NCBI GenBank assembly: GCA_023313575.1
Contig: JAJTTP010000002.1
Coordinates: 1,984,001 to 2,048,000, forward strand
DNA: 64,000 nucleotides
Direction: 5' to 3'
From: Eutypella sp. D-1
Taxonomy: Eukaryota; Ascomycota; Sordariomycetes; Xylariales; Diatrypaceae
In this document: piece after piece, positions 10,437-21,930 of the stretch
Numbering within the stretch: position 1 is the first letter of the stretch
Layout: the number at the start of each line of letters is the position of its first letter
Notes under the pieces: model-generated
Database searches by the model: none
Told to the model about the DNA's origin: nothing
Seen by the model: the letters and a program-made list of their open reading frames with translations, nothing else
Translations under genes and position numbers: made by a program

Positions 10437-12816
10437 ATGGCCCAACCCTCAACACCGGCCGGCCCTGGCCAGAGCCTCTTCGGAGGCCCCTCTAACTCGG
10501 GTGCCTTGATGCAACTACCACAGGGAAACCCGTTTCAACCCCTACCGATGCCCCCGTCCAATGCTCCGACCCCATCCTCCACCTCCTCCTCCAATAATAC
10601 CTTCGTCATGCCCAATTCTCCAATGAAGAACAGACCTATGATGGATGGCTATCGGCCCAAGGTCACCCGAACTCTCGGCCAACGGCCCGCTTGTTTGGTC
10701 AATGCCTCCGTCACCTATTGCGGAAACAACCAGATCTATGCCTTCGGTGGCTTCGACCAGTATACCGATGAGGTATACAACCATGTCTTGAAGCTGGACC
10801 TGGTCTCCCACCAATGGAGCCTGGTTGACAACTACGGCGACATTCCCGGCGTCAGAATGGGTACGAGCACTAGACGCGCACTGCATACGTATATATAGTT
10901 TCACTAATCGAGTTTGACAGGTCATACGGCGACGTTGTACCAGGGCGACAAACTCTTGGTATTTGGGGGCGAGAACGAGCACAGAACATACCTCTCCGAC
11001 CTCATAGTCTTCGATCTAAAGACCGCTCATTGGACCCAACCCCAGGTCCATGGTCCCGTTCCCAAGGGTCGCGCTCGGCATGCCGCTGTCCTGCACGAGG
11101 ACAAGCTGTTCATCGTTGGTGGTATTACCGGCCACGACAACTATGTCCTCGATGACATCTGCTATCTAGATCTCAAGACTTACACCTGGTCGAGGTCTTG
11201 GCGCTTCGTCGGCAGATTTGACCATTCCGCATATATCTGGTAAGTCGCCAGCGATCACAGTCCGTCTTGATGATGACGTCCTCTAACGAGGTAGCAGGGA
11301 TGACCGTGTCTGGGTGTTTGGTGGTCTGAGTGAAGACATGGATAAGATAGGAGACCTGTGGTGGCTCGATCTCAAGGGAAGCCCGGCTTTCGAATCCCCT
11401 CCGCAAATCGGTTCGTCTTCGGATAGGAACGCAATCATCCCGCGCATGGGCAGCTCACCGCGAACCCCTTACGCTATGGGACCACCGCCGGCCATAGGGA
11501 GCTCAGGATATGCTGCCAACTCCCGTACGGCCCAAGTCAGCACTCCCTCTTTCCAGATAAAGACCTATGCCCCGATGGCTCCCGGCACCATATCATCTCT
11601 GAAGTTCGTGTCTGGGCCCAATGTGCCTTCGCAGGGCTCGGGAATTCATTTCCACGTCTACTCGTCCGGCACCCTCCTCGATTTTGTCACCCCTGCCGCG
11701 ACGATTACCTCCAAAGAATGTTCCCTCTCAGCACTAGACCTTGTGGCTTTGCGCTGGCAAAAGCTCGCAGAGGGGCGTGATATCTTCAAGCCCGGATACC
11801 GATGGCATTACTGCACTATGAATGAGGACGGCACCAAGGCTTGGCTGCTGGGCTGTCCAACTGATACGGTGAACGACGGAGGGGTAAACGGCTTCGAGGA
11901 ATATCTGAGTGATATCATGGAGATCGATTTAAGGCGTTACGGTTTTCTCGGGGACAACTTGACCCCCGAGCCTCGAAATCAAATTAGGCCATCGTCCCAC
12001 GCCCGAGTCCAGGAACAGCCCTCAAAAGGCCTTGGTCTCGATCTCGCAAAACTATTCAACCAACCACCTGAGTCCGGCAGTGGAACCGATTTCATTATCA
12101 CAGCCCTTGCCGACAACGCTGAGGATGACGTCACCAGTTCTGGCCTCATCCGCGCCGGGGAAGCATCCCCCGATCAGAATTGGCTGGCTCCGGATGCGCC
12201 GACGTCGCCTCCCATCCATGTTCACAAACTCATTCTACAGGCTCGCTGGCCGCACTTCGCGCGCCTGTATAACGCCCAGATGGCCGAGTTCCACACCAAG
12301 AAGATGCACATCCCGGAACCATATACCGTTGTCAAGGCCTTCCTCTACTATCTCTATACGGACAGCATCCATGCTGATGATGGCGTCACCGAACTTTCGG
12401 ATGTAGCCGGTCTTCTTGTGATGTCCAACATCTACAACATCCCTCATCTCCGTTTACTTTGCGTCAACCGCCTCTCTAAAGAGCTTGATGTTGATCACGC
12501 GTGCATAATTTGGTATTGTGCCGGTCTCGCCAACGAGGAGTGGCTTCGCAAGAGGGCCGCTGCCTTCTGCCTCACCCACTGGGGGCGTATCGTGCGCACC
12601 GAGGACTTCCTGCGTCTTCCCCGCTCAGCGCTTGTCGAGCTGTCTCAGGAGATCGACATGGAGGGTCGTGTCATCGGAGGCGAAGAGCTCGAATACGTTG
12701 ACGGTTATCGCAGCCGCTATGACAGCTGCCTCTCCCGGAAGGACAGCATAGGAAGCGGTGGGGCGCCGGCGCTGACCTCTGACATCGATGATTCGGAGGG
12801 TATGGACCTCGCGTGA
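10437..12816 (+). CDS. Kelch-repeat and BTB domain protein (Ral2/LZTR1-like)
   Basis: Three exons: 10437-10860, 10921-11239 and 11298-12816. The introns are 60 and 58 nt with GT-AG ends, giving 753 residues. After a Pro/Ser/Asn-rich N-terminus of about 75 residues come at least four kelch blades, each with the diagnostic FGG or VGG turn (YAFGGFDQ, LLVFGGEN, LFIVGGITG, VWVFGGLS), at about 85-275. A low-complexity and a second beta-rich segment follow. A BTB/POZ domain starts near residue 555 (VHKLILQARWPHFARLY) and continues into helical BACK-like sequence. This order, kelch then BTB, matches fission-yeast Ral2 and animal LZTR1. Ral2 supports Ras signalling and LZTR1 is a cullin-3 adaptor for Ras-family proteins. 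A role around Ras here is inference from architecture. The start is the first ATG of the open frame and follows a long pyrimidine-rich leader. Confidence 0.9.
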
Positions 12817-15800
12817 ATCCTTATGATGCAGTTATTCGCGGCGTAATGGACCCCCACCCCCCATAGCGAATATCATTACTGCATCCCCCTTTTCCCTGAT
12901 TTCCAGCAGAACTGCTGTGAGTTCACCGAATACAATCCAGCACGGCTCCACTGATTCCTGCTTCCGTGCCCATGCGTAGCAACCGGCATCTTACTCAAAT
13001 CGTTTTTGCTCGTCCGGGTTTCCACTACGCATTCGCAATTAATCATTAGGCGTGGCCAGGTCGTTGTCTCTTCTTTTTTGTTGTTTTTTTTTTTTTTGCT
13101 TTCCGAACACTTTGCATATGGTCTACAGGGGGGCTACACATCAGGGAGTTTTCATCATGTCTGTGCTAGGCGTAGGCGTTGCCGTATTGGTCACGGCCCT
13201 CTTTGATCTTAATTTCTTTTTATCATTCTTCTCAAGGCAGGCAAAGGAGATAGCATTGGCTTTCGGCGTTCCATAACCTGGCTGGGCTGGGCAGGGCAGA
13301 GGTTGACTGTACGATCATGTCGGGGAGTTTCAATCGTGTAGGGTTGCGGGGTGCGGTATGGTAATTCGTGGTACTGCAAAGGTCGCCAGCTAGATTTTTT
13401 TTTTTTTTTACAAAGAAAGAAAATCTTTTTGCCAGGGAAACTTTTGATCCGCCATTCTCACCCCATTTTCACATATTGGGTTCTCACGCATATCTGACGT
13501 AGGTCTATTGCCATGTGTAGCGTATGAGACATCACCCACGTAGTGATATCTATCAGGCTTGTTTCTTCCCGCCTACCTGCCCTGCCGCCCCTTAAGCTAC
13601 GACGTAAAGTGAAGGAAGTGATGACAGGCTAGCACAGGTCGCCGTGCCGTGGCATATGGGCGGTAACACGGACGGGCGGTCTATTTATCGGCTCGCTGTC
13701 CCCCTCCCCCGGTATACAGGATCAAACAGCAAGAGGTTGTTGACACCATCTAACCAATATATCGATACCATTATCTGGATAGGTAGGGAGGCAGGTCAGT
13801 GGGTGATGACAAAGCCATCGATCCTGCCACTCATCACGGAGAGGCGTCCGAGTTTTTGTGTCCACATCTCAGTAGATACTGAGGTAGGTAGGGTAGGTAG
13901 GGAGGTTATCTCCTTGCGCGGCGATGCACGTCGTGTGGAATGCGAAATGCACGGAGAGTTGTGGCATGGGAATCGAATTGGATGGGAGAGATCCTATTAC
14001 CGGCCGTGCATAGTTATCAAGATTTTGCCCGGCCACTACTTGCCGATACCGCTGGTTGCTACGCTGTGTGACGTTGGCGCCGTAATGATGCACCCCGACG
14101 TGTGATATAGGGAGGTAGGTATATATGTATATATATATGCAAGGCGCGGCCATCTGCCACTCGGAATCGGGTCCGAATATCTGCAGGTTCGTCTGTCTGC
14201 CTGTGTGCGTATCTATCCATTTAATTATTTACTTGGCGGGCCTATTTCTGTCATTATTATGCTACCTAATATTCCGTTGCGTGGTGTCGTATCCCCTAAC
14301 CCAACGCCGTGCGAAGCCCCCCGCGACAAGGGTAGGGTAGGGGTGGGAGGAGAAGGTGTAAGGGAATCAGAAGGCACCCGATTCGCGGAAATCGGGGAAA
14401 CCGCCGAACCGCTGAGCGCAGAAAATATATGCCCCTCTTAAAAAGTCTATAGTTACTCAAGGCTCTCTCTCGCCTTGTGCCAAACACACATACACAGACA
14501 CACGCATACACATACAAACAAAAGTAAGATTGAAGCAGTGATGGTGGTTGGATCGGATCTAGGTTTTGGGTCGGACGCATGCGATGCGCGGACGGGCGCG
14601 GGCGCGGGCGCGACGGGATGACAACGCAAAACAAACTACTTGTACGCATGAATAAGTTGCTTTTCTTGCTCGGTCTGGGGGTGTAGTACAGTAATGGAGT
14701 ATCTTCGGCGTTCCGATACACTCCTCCTGTCTTTTTGGGGTTTCGTTCTTGGTTCTTTTCTCCCTCCCTCTCTTCCATACGACATCTCTCTATAAGCGAC
14801 AACCTCTCACAGGCCGGTAACAGTCCCCCTAACGGGCAAACGTCGCCCGAACCAGCACTTGCGCTATGGGGTGTTAGGCCCTGCGAAGTTTACTACTACG
14901 GGTAACTTGTCGTAGTAGTGTCGAGGGCGAAACCTAGTGTTCCAGCCCCTCCGTCTGCGTCGGTCTGTACCTTGCGTGGAGAAATAATAATACGACCGAG
15001 AGCGTTCTAGGCAGCCAGGTTTTTTTTTTACTTCCTTTACACCCATGAATAGCTGTATAGCAGTCGTAGTAGTCGTAGTAATAGTAGGGTTTAACGGGAA
15101 AACCAAGGTCACGGGGCCGGGGGACGGCGAGCGGGCCCCCGGCCTTTTATTGAAGCGCGAAAGGTACGAATTAAAGAAAGCCGATTTAGTAAGAAACCCA
15201 AACCAACCTTCCTTACCTTCACACCGGCGGCCTACCTGCCAGTCTACCTACATATGCACCGTGGGATAGTTGGATGGCTCGCCTTTTAGTAGAGTTTATT
15301 ATGGTCCCTTATTATTATGTAGTCCCCGGCGTCTCGAACCGCCTAGTGCCATGCTTTTCTCGTGCCGCTTCGTACAGTGGTAGCGCGGGGTGTCGGGAGA
15401 CACGCAAAGCTTGGCCTGATGATTGGTGCGGTAATCGGTCGGTCCTCGCGCTACCGAGACGTCATCGCGAAGAAAAAAATTATTATGGGCAAAAAAAATG
15501 GGAAAGGGCTAAAAGCCGTCTCCATCATTAACACGACGGTGTCACGACCGCACCGCTGCCCCACCATCCCAATTCTTTCCCACCCCTCATCTAACCCCCA
15601 TCCCCCGAAGGGGGGCACCCATTCAGGAGCCTATGAGCGTTGCCGCAGCCACACTAGAACCCATTGGCGGGGATAAGACATGGGATCCCGTAGCATAATG
15701 TCTGGCGCATTTGGCCCGTCGGGGAGAGGATAGAAAGAAGCATGCGCCCGGTTTGTTTCCACGTTTCCACCCCCTCGAATTGAACTCCACGGGGTGCCGC

Positions 15801-16597
15801 TGCCACGAATCAGCGCGGACATGATGCATCGCTAAGTAGAACTAGAACTAACTAAACAGAAGGAAGGAAGGGGAAAAAGAAAAAGGGACGGAGCTCTAGA
15901 CCATGGATACAATTACACCACATACACTTACGGTGACATAGTTACCTACATACAAGCACACATAGTTCCCTCTACACCTGGGCACCTGGGCACCTGAACA
16001 CCGGTACGGGGTGGACCGCAGGCGACAAGCAGGCGGACATACATATATACCTTGCTTGCTTCGGTGCTAAGGCATGCAATACATAGCGTGAAGGTGCTAA
16101 GAAACCCTGGATCGTCCAAGCCCGCCCGCGCTACTAGTGTTTAGGACATCCGTCCCTTGTGACCAGATTTATCGTGCCCCCGATGGAGGAGGATAAACCA
16201 AGAGGTGTGCGCGCGTATAGGATTGGGTAGGTAGGGTGTTTCGGTATATACATATATATATGATAGTCGCTGGCCCCCCCTCGCCCCGAACCGGGGCCCT
16301 CTTCCCCGGGGTTCTGAAGAAAGTAATTGGAATCGTTATTATAAGAACCATACGTGCATTCAAACCTTCTTTTCACTTCTCCTTCCCTCCCTCCCCCTCA
16401 ATTCAACTACCCGACCCTGCTCTCGCCTCTCCCTGTCTCCCTCCCTCACCACCCCTTCTGTCTTGCTATCAACACCCTCCGACTTCTTTTTTCTGCGCTG
16501 CTCTCGTCGGCCAGCTAGAGACAGCCCAGCCAGCGACCTAGAGAAGTGTACAAAAGAGGAGAGAGATAAGAGCGAGAGAGCAAATACGGAAGCAAAG
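12817..16597. other. 3.8-kb intergenic region with promoter of the arabinitol dehydrogenase gene
   Basis: No supportable gene. The longest frames (153 codons on plus at 13644-14105; 168 codons on minus at 14296-14802) are rich in Arg/Cys/Pro and cross simple repeats, so they look non-coding. Poly-T runs occur at 13084-13098 and 13396-13409, and GGTAGG repeats near 13880-13905. A GGCTAAA sequence at 15507-15513 matches the XlnR/XLR-1 binding consensus but lies about 1.1 kb from the next ATG. TATATA tracts occur at 16243-16260. A strong pyrimidine tract at about 16371-16450 precedes the dehydrogenase start, as is common in fungal promoters. Confidence 0.55.
16371..16450 (+). promoter_or_regulatory. 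Pyrimidine-rich promoter tract of the dehydrogenase gene
   Basis: An almost unbroken C/T-rich stretch 150-230 bp before the ATG at 16598. CT tracts near transcription starts are a common feature of highly expressed filamentous-fungal genes. The site of initiation is not visible. Confidence 0.4.
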
Positions 16598-18053
16598 ATG
16601 AGCACCACCGCGACGATCGTGAAGCCCTCCAAGGCTAACATCGGGGTCTATACGAACCCCGCCCACGACCTGTGGATCCACGAGGCGAAGCCGACGGTCG
16701 AGGAGGTCCAGAAGGGCGAGGGCCTAAACCCTGGCGAGGTGACGGTCGCCGTCAAGAGTACGGGCATCTGCGGGTGAGTTTTCCCACTTTATTCGCATCG
16801 TAACCACACCCCCCCTAGGTCGCATGACGGAAGAGGTGATAAGAAAGGTGGGGGGGGGGGCGGCGGAGGGGGCGCAGGAACCATGGATGGCGAACGCGCG
16901 GGAGAAGTGATGGCGGGGAGATAGGAAGGCCAAGGAGCAAAAAGGAAAAAAAAGAAAAAAGAAAAAGAACCGCAAGAAAAAGAACCGCAAGAAAAAGAAA
17001 AGAAAATGGCACGGGGCAATAGCAAGAGTAAAAGACATGAGAGAAGATGGAAAACAGCCAAGGGAAAGAACCGTGGTTGATGATATATAAGCTAACGCCC
17101 TCCTCTGGTTCTGATGTAGCTCGGATGTCCATTTCTGGAGGCACGGTTGTATCGGACCGATGATCGTGGGCGGGGATCACATCCTGGGCCACGAGTCGGC
17201 GGGCCAGGTGGTCGCGGTGCACCCGTCGGTGCGGCACCTCAAGGTGGGCGACCGCGTGGCCATCGAGCCCAACGTGATCTGCAACGCGTGCGAGCCGTGT
17301 CTGACGGGGCGGTACAACGGGTGCGACCGCGTGGAATTCCTGTCGACGCCGCCCGTGGACGGCCTGCTGCGCCGCTACGTCAACCACCCGGCCGTCTGGT
17401 GCCACAAGCTCGGCGACGACATGACGTACGAGGACGGCGCCATGCTCGAGCCCCTCAGCGTCGCCCTCGCCGGCATGCAGCGCTCCGGCATCAAGCTCGG
17501 CGACCCGGTCCTCGTCTGCGGCGCCGGCCCCATCGGCCTCGTCACCCTCCTCTGCTGCCAGGCCGCCGGCGCCTGCCCGCTCGTCATCACCGACATCGAC
17601 GAGGGCCGGCTCAAGTTCGCCAAGGAACTGTGCCCCTCGGTAATCACGCACAAGGTGGAGCGGGTGAGCGCCGAGGACGCCGCGCGCGCCATCGTCGAGA
17701 AGATGGGCGGCGTCGAGCCCGCCGTCGCTATGGAGTGCACGGGCGTTGAGAGTAGCCTGGCTGCCGCCATCTGGGCCGTCAAGTTCGGCGGCAAGGTCTT
17801 CGTCATCGGCGTCGGCCGCAGCGAGATGAACTTCCCCTTCATGCGCTGCAGCACCCGCGAGGTCGATCTCGTCTTCCAGTACCGCTACTGCAACACCTGG
17901 CCCCGCGCCATCCGCCTCATCCAGAGCGGCGTCATCGACCTCCGGAAACTCGTCACCCACCGCTACAAGCTCGAGGACGCCCTCGAGGCCTTCAAGACTG
18001 CCGCCGACCCCAAGACCGGCGCCATCAAGGTCCAGATCCAGAGCGACGATTAA
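16598..18053 (+). CDS. lad1: L-arabinitol 4-dehydrogenase (LAD), NAD-dependent
   Basis: Two exons: 16598-16773 and 17120-18053, with a 346-nt intron (GTGAGT...TAG, phase 2), giving 369 residues, close to the usual length of about 363-377. The enzyme oxidises L-arabinitol to L-xylulose with NAD+ in the cytosolic fungal L-arabinose catabolic pathway. Zinc ligands of the medium-chain dehydrogenase fold are present: catalytic Cys58 (GICGSDVHFW), His83 and Glu84 (LGHES), and structural Cys113, 116, 119 and 127. The Rossmann motif CGAGPIG is at 192-198, followed by TDIDEGR. Overall resemblance to Neurospora LAD is very high by eye, especially in GRYNGC and [15 protein letters not shown]. Sorbitol or xylitol dehydrogenase is the alternative, but the sequence reads as LAD. 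The C-terminal exon is strongly GC-biased, and an open frame of 430 codons on the opposite strand is a by-product. Confidence 0.95.
16961..17000. repeat. 15-bp A-rich tandem repeat inside the dehydrogenase intron
   Basis: The unit GAAAAAGAACCGCAA occurs twice in full (16961-16975 and 16976-16990), then partially. An 11-base G run lies just upstream (16850-16860). Together they explain why this intron is unusually long for the window. Confidence 0.85.
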
Positions 18054-18768
18054 AAAAAGTCCCCTACCCGATCGACTGAGTCGGACGACGACTGTTCGCT
18101 CACCCAACCCACCCCCACATCCGCATGCCTATCTACTTCCTATCTGCCTGCCTTCTTAGACCGGGTTGAACTTTTTTTTCTCTTTGAGGGAAATGGATGA
18201 ATTGCGAGACTTGGAGGCTTATACCATACCTCTATGTATTTAGATATCGAGCCTCGTGCCGTGCCATGCCGTGCCGTGCTTGTTACAAGGGAAGGGGGTA
18301 CTCTCAGACAAACAAGAGAAAGACTACGAAAACTCGATTCAAAGACACATCGGGATAAAGAGGCTCGCCCTTATGATAAACAGGTATATTATATGTATAT
18401 ATTAATAAGCTTATATCGATTAAGACCGTTGGTAGTCCACCTGCCCTACTGCTGCTTGCTTCCCCTTTCCCGGGCCCCGTCGCCCGTCGAAAGAAAGATG
18501 TTTGACAGAGTGCCCCCCCGGCTTATGTGAATTAAAGTGTAAGATGGTGGCCTCGGCGCCTGCACAACGGTGGTGTATGACACAGCGGGATGTGTTCCCA
18601 GTGCAGTATGGCGGCGATGCGCGGCTTGGCTCTGTGAATCATTGTCAAAATTAGCCGTCATGACAGACGATCACCGATCCAGGGGAGTGTCATGGCCATA
18701 CCTTCTTTTATTCAGGCGCGCTCTCTCTCTCGCGACCCGAAACATGATCCGCGCGCGAGAACCTTAAG
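18054..18768. other. Convergent 3' intergenic region
   Basis: About 715 bp between the convergent dehydrogenase and secreted-protein genes. It contains a short GTGCC(A)TGCC tandem near 18254-18278 and AT-rich tracts near 18380. I see no gene. Confidence 0.6.
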
Positions 18769-19032
18769 TTAACAGAGCCAGGGCCAGCCTTTCATATCGC
18801 CTCCGTGCGACGAGGCGCAACTCTTACACGCATCATAGTATTCCTTGTACGCCGGGCCGCAAGCCCCGGTGTTATCGTGCTCTAGTTTCGAGTTGTTGCA
18901 TAGGTCAAAGCATGCCGACGGAAGGTCGCGGACCTCGACAACAGTGGCGGTGCTGGCCCTCGGAATTGCGGAGCCCAGAACCTGGTAGCCGCAGTGCAGA
19001 GATGCGACGGCGAGAACGGCAAAGAAGCGCAT
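18769..19032 (-). CDS. Small secreted cysteine-rich protein, effector-like
   Basis: A single exon of 87 residues. The first 20 residues form a signal peptide (MRFFAVLAVASL... with cleavage likely near Gly20-Ser21). The mature part has six cysteines, C41, C45, C58, C69, C72 and C87, an even number that fits three disulfides, with spacing C-x3-C, C-x10-C and C-x2-C; the last Cys is the C-terminal residue. I do not recognise a named family. Short, secreted and cysteine-rich suggests an extracellular role such as an effector or antimicrobial-like peptide, but that is inference. A TATA-like stretch on the minus strand (19223-19234) lies about 190 bp upstream of the ATG, consistent with a regulated gene. 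Confidence 0.72.
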   Translation of the reverse strand: MRFFAVLAVASLHCGYQVLGSAIPRASTATVVEVRDLPSACFDLCNNSKLEHDNTGACGPAYKEYYDACKSCASSHGGDMKGWPWLC

Positions 19033-20548
19033 GGTGAGGGTTGGTAGCCTGGAGGACGGGAGAGTCGAGTGAGTGGTGCAGTACTTGGGACGTCGTGGAA
19101 TATGTAGCGAAAGGGAAGGGGATTGTGGTGAACGAGCGTAGATAACGAATGTGGTCTGAGATGCAAAGGAGCGAGTGTCTGGTTGATGGATTTAGGTGCC
19201 TCCAACACGAGAGGCTCAGGACCATATATATACTCGTCGAGAGCACGGCCCAGGAAGACTTGGGAGAAGTGTTGACCATAGCCGCGCATCACATTGTATC
19301 ATATCCCAGGATGCGAAGTCACCCAGTCATATGGGCGTGGCTTTTGGCTCGTATCACTTATCTCTTTGGCGAAATTAACGTTGCCCGGCCGCTTCGGACG
19401 GTGAGGTCTAGCTCAGGATGCCGGAGTAGGCGAGTATCATTTGATCCAGTACATTGGGAATTTGATATCTTACGGTATTCACCCGAGAGTGGAGCTAGGC
19501 TTCCAGGCCAGGGCGTGAGGAAGCAGTTTGGCAGTTTCCAGGCATTGGTACTCTAACTATCCGCACAAGATTTGGTAGACATGGATAGGGGCCAACCTGC
19601 AGTACCTGGGCTGATATGTGACAGGAACTTGTCAAGCCCCTGAGATGCCTCGGCTATGATGGTGATGTTTGTTGGCGATTGTACTGCATGTTATGTAGAT
19701 CACAATTGCCGGGCTCTGAACGACATATCCATCTATGCCGTCTGGCCGTACACTCTCCTGAGATCATAGTATTTAACGATGCTGCAAGGGAGACTCCGGA
19801 ACTGACGCCCGTAGAACCCGGAGCTTTTTCCGGGGTGAAGCTGCTCCCCCTGCCCCGGCCCCCCTGCCCCGGCTCCCCATGACGGGCGACCAACATCGGT
19901 ATCGTAAGGAGGGCGGTTCATTTCCTTTTTCTATAACGTGCGTATAACATAGGTCAGGGATACCGGTAAGTCCGACAGCACGCAAGCATCACGAAGACGA
20001 AGACACAACAGTAATGTTGGGATGAAGCATCCCGCCGGGACCCGCCCTAGCAAGGCAGGCGACATGCCATGATAATAGGAGTGCCCGGCCTAGTCAAAGT
20101 GTGATGGCATTTTGGCAGCTAGTCCACGCTCTTGGATATATTTTTGGTCACCGTAGTGATTGCGAACGGAAAGCATTGGACCTTTTTGTTGTGGAGTGGT
20201 GGATGAGAAAATCGGGAATCCATCTGTACTTAAAAGGGAGGGTTCAAAAAGGTGTACGGCCTTGACTTATACTACTTGCATAAGCGATGACGGGCTTGAA
20301 GGAGGAGTCCATGTGTACTTGAGCGTACCGAGTTCCGATTGGTCAATTAGACCTTAAATAACTGGAGTTTCACGATTCTCCATTACCTAAGCAGATTGAC
20401 GAGCCGATGAGGTAATCATGTAACTTTATCGAGTTAGCTTAAAGTCGTTAACCGGGTTTTCCCGCAAATTTATTGGCCAGATGTTATAGACAGAGGAGCG
20501 ACTTGATGGATGGGAGTACTGTGTACCTAGGTAGTTAGACGGAACAAA

Positions 20549-20675
20549 GTGAAAATTGGTGAAAATTGGTGAAAATTCTATGCGCCGGGTAGTATCAAAG
20601 GTGTACTCCATACAAGGTAACTCGTCTAATGTAATCCGCTAATCCGTGCAAATCCGTCTAATCTGTCTAATCTAA
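20549..20675. repeat. GTGAAAATTG triplication and TAATCCGT-type repeats
   Basis: Three tandem GTGAAAATTG units lie at 20549-20577. A looser series of TAATC(T/C)GTC units lies at about 20622-20675. Both are within 430 bp of the ATP synthase subunit g start. Confidence 0.8.
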
Positions 20676-20780
20676 TAAAAGATCACCAGTTGAGAGCTTT
20701 TTTCCTTAATGTCTCCTCCAACATAACCTGGTGGGATTCCGTAACCGATAATAACGACGACGATTCACGACTACGACGGT

Positions 20781-20806
20781 CACGATCACGATCACGATCA
20801 CGACCA
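20781..20806. repeat. CACGAT hexanucleotide run in the ATP synthase g leader
   Basis: CACGAT is repeated four times and then degenerates to CACGACCACG. It sits in the probable 5' leader, about 170 bp before the ATG at 20976. Confidence 0.8.
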
Positions 20807-20975
20807 CGCAGACCCTCCCCGCCCTTCGGCTTCTCTCCTCCTCCTCTCTTCCGAAAATTTGGGGGTTTTTTTTTTCTTTTTTTCGAAAATAGAATCCCCT
20901 TCTTTCAAGTATCCGGGGGGATTTCGGCTTCTATAACGGCCCCCAAAAATATTATTTTCTTTTTATAATAAAAAA

Positions 20976-21930
20976 ATGACGCCATCGGCACTTGCGCGCC
21001 CGATGCTTCGGCAATCTAGGGCCTGGGGTCGCATGGCCACCCGGAGATTCGAGTCCACCACCACCGCGAAGGCTACTGAGACGGCCAAGGAGGCTGCTAC
21101 TAAGGCGAAGGATACTGCTTCTAAGGCCAAGGAGACCGCGTCCGAGGTAAAGGATTCCGCAACCGCCAAGGCCTCCGCTACCGTCTCCGAGTACTCCACG
21201 AAGGCCGCTGAGGGTCTCTCCAAGGTTACCTCTTCCGCCGGTCCCGCCATCGCCGGTGCTGCGAAGGGTGTTGCGAACTCCTTGGGCAAGGCCGGTGGTC
21301 GCACCGGCAAGCTTGTCGCATTTATCGAGAGTACGTGAAAATTTCCCGGCCTGGAATCGGAGGAGGAGCGTGTATGTGTGGTGTGGGGTGGGTTAGAAAG
21401 GATTAGAAGGGATCAGACAAGAAGAGATGAGCATGAATGAGGGCTGTCGCTGATATGGGCGCTTTTCTGCAGAGCAAACCCCTACTGTCCTCTACTATTC
21501 CAAGGTTGCCGCCGAGACGGCCAAGATCGTCTTCCGTGCCCAGAAGATGTCACCACCGTAAGTGTCTTATTAAAAAAAAACACCTACAAGTTCTAACCAG
21601 CCCGGGGTTCCCGGCCCGGCCCGACCAAACACGACATGCTAATAAGCGACTGCTTCGCCTCTTTTTAGTTCACTGTCTACTTTCCAGGCTTACTTCCAGA
21701 ACGCCTACAAGACCGTCCTACAGAACCCCAGCGCGCTCCTCGAGACCGCATCCAAGGCGACCCAGCAGCCCGCCAACATACTACAGTGGGCTCGGAATAT
21801 CAGCCGGGCTCAACTCGTCACTGGCGGTGTCGTCGCCGCCGAGTGTCTCGGTTTCTTCACTGTCGGCGAAATCATCGGCCGCTTCAAGATCATCGGCTAC
21901 CGCGGCGGGAACCCGGCGGCTCACCATTAA
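20976..21930 (+). CDS. atp20: Mitochondrial F1Fo ATP synthase subunit g
   Basis: Three exons: 20976-21330, 21473-21557 and 21669-21930 (introns 142 and 111 nt, GT-AG), giving 233 residues. The N-terminus (about 25 residues, Arg/Ser/Ala with no acids) is a mitochondrial presequence. Residues about 30-90 are an Ala/Lys/Thr/Glu repeat region (KAKDTASKAKETAS) predicted to be helical. The second half matches the ATP synthase g family: a KIVFRAQKMSPPS segment, YFQNAYKTVLQNP, and a C-terminal transmembrane helix with the GxxxG-like ECLGFFTVGEIIGR segment. Subunit g sits in the inner membrane and helps dimerise the synthase and shape cristae. The first acceptor was chosen because it restores the EKQTPTVLYYSK reading. 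The Ala/Lys repeat makes this protein longer than the roughly 115 residues of budding-yeast Atp20. Confidence 0.92.

Larger units (their letters stand above)
19033..20975. other. Divergent intergenic region with small tandem repeats
   Basis: About 1.9 kb upstream of both the secreted-protein gene and the ATP synthase gene. A 135-codon plus frame at 19149-19556 overlaps the putative secreted-protein promoter and has no protein features. I see no gene. Confidence 0.55.

Noticed and set aside
14296..14802. 168-codon minus-strand frame
   Set aside because: It reads through CA/GT-rich repeats and a GC-rich (GGGCGC)n tract, producing Cys/Val and Arg/Pro low complexity. No protein features.
16815..18107. 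430-codon open frame antisense to the L-arabinitol dehydrogenase gene
   Set aside because: It exists because the dehydrogenase exon is GC-rich at third codon positions. The plus-strand product is a clear family member, and the antisense protein is low-complexity in Ala/Val/Asp/Arg/His.
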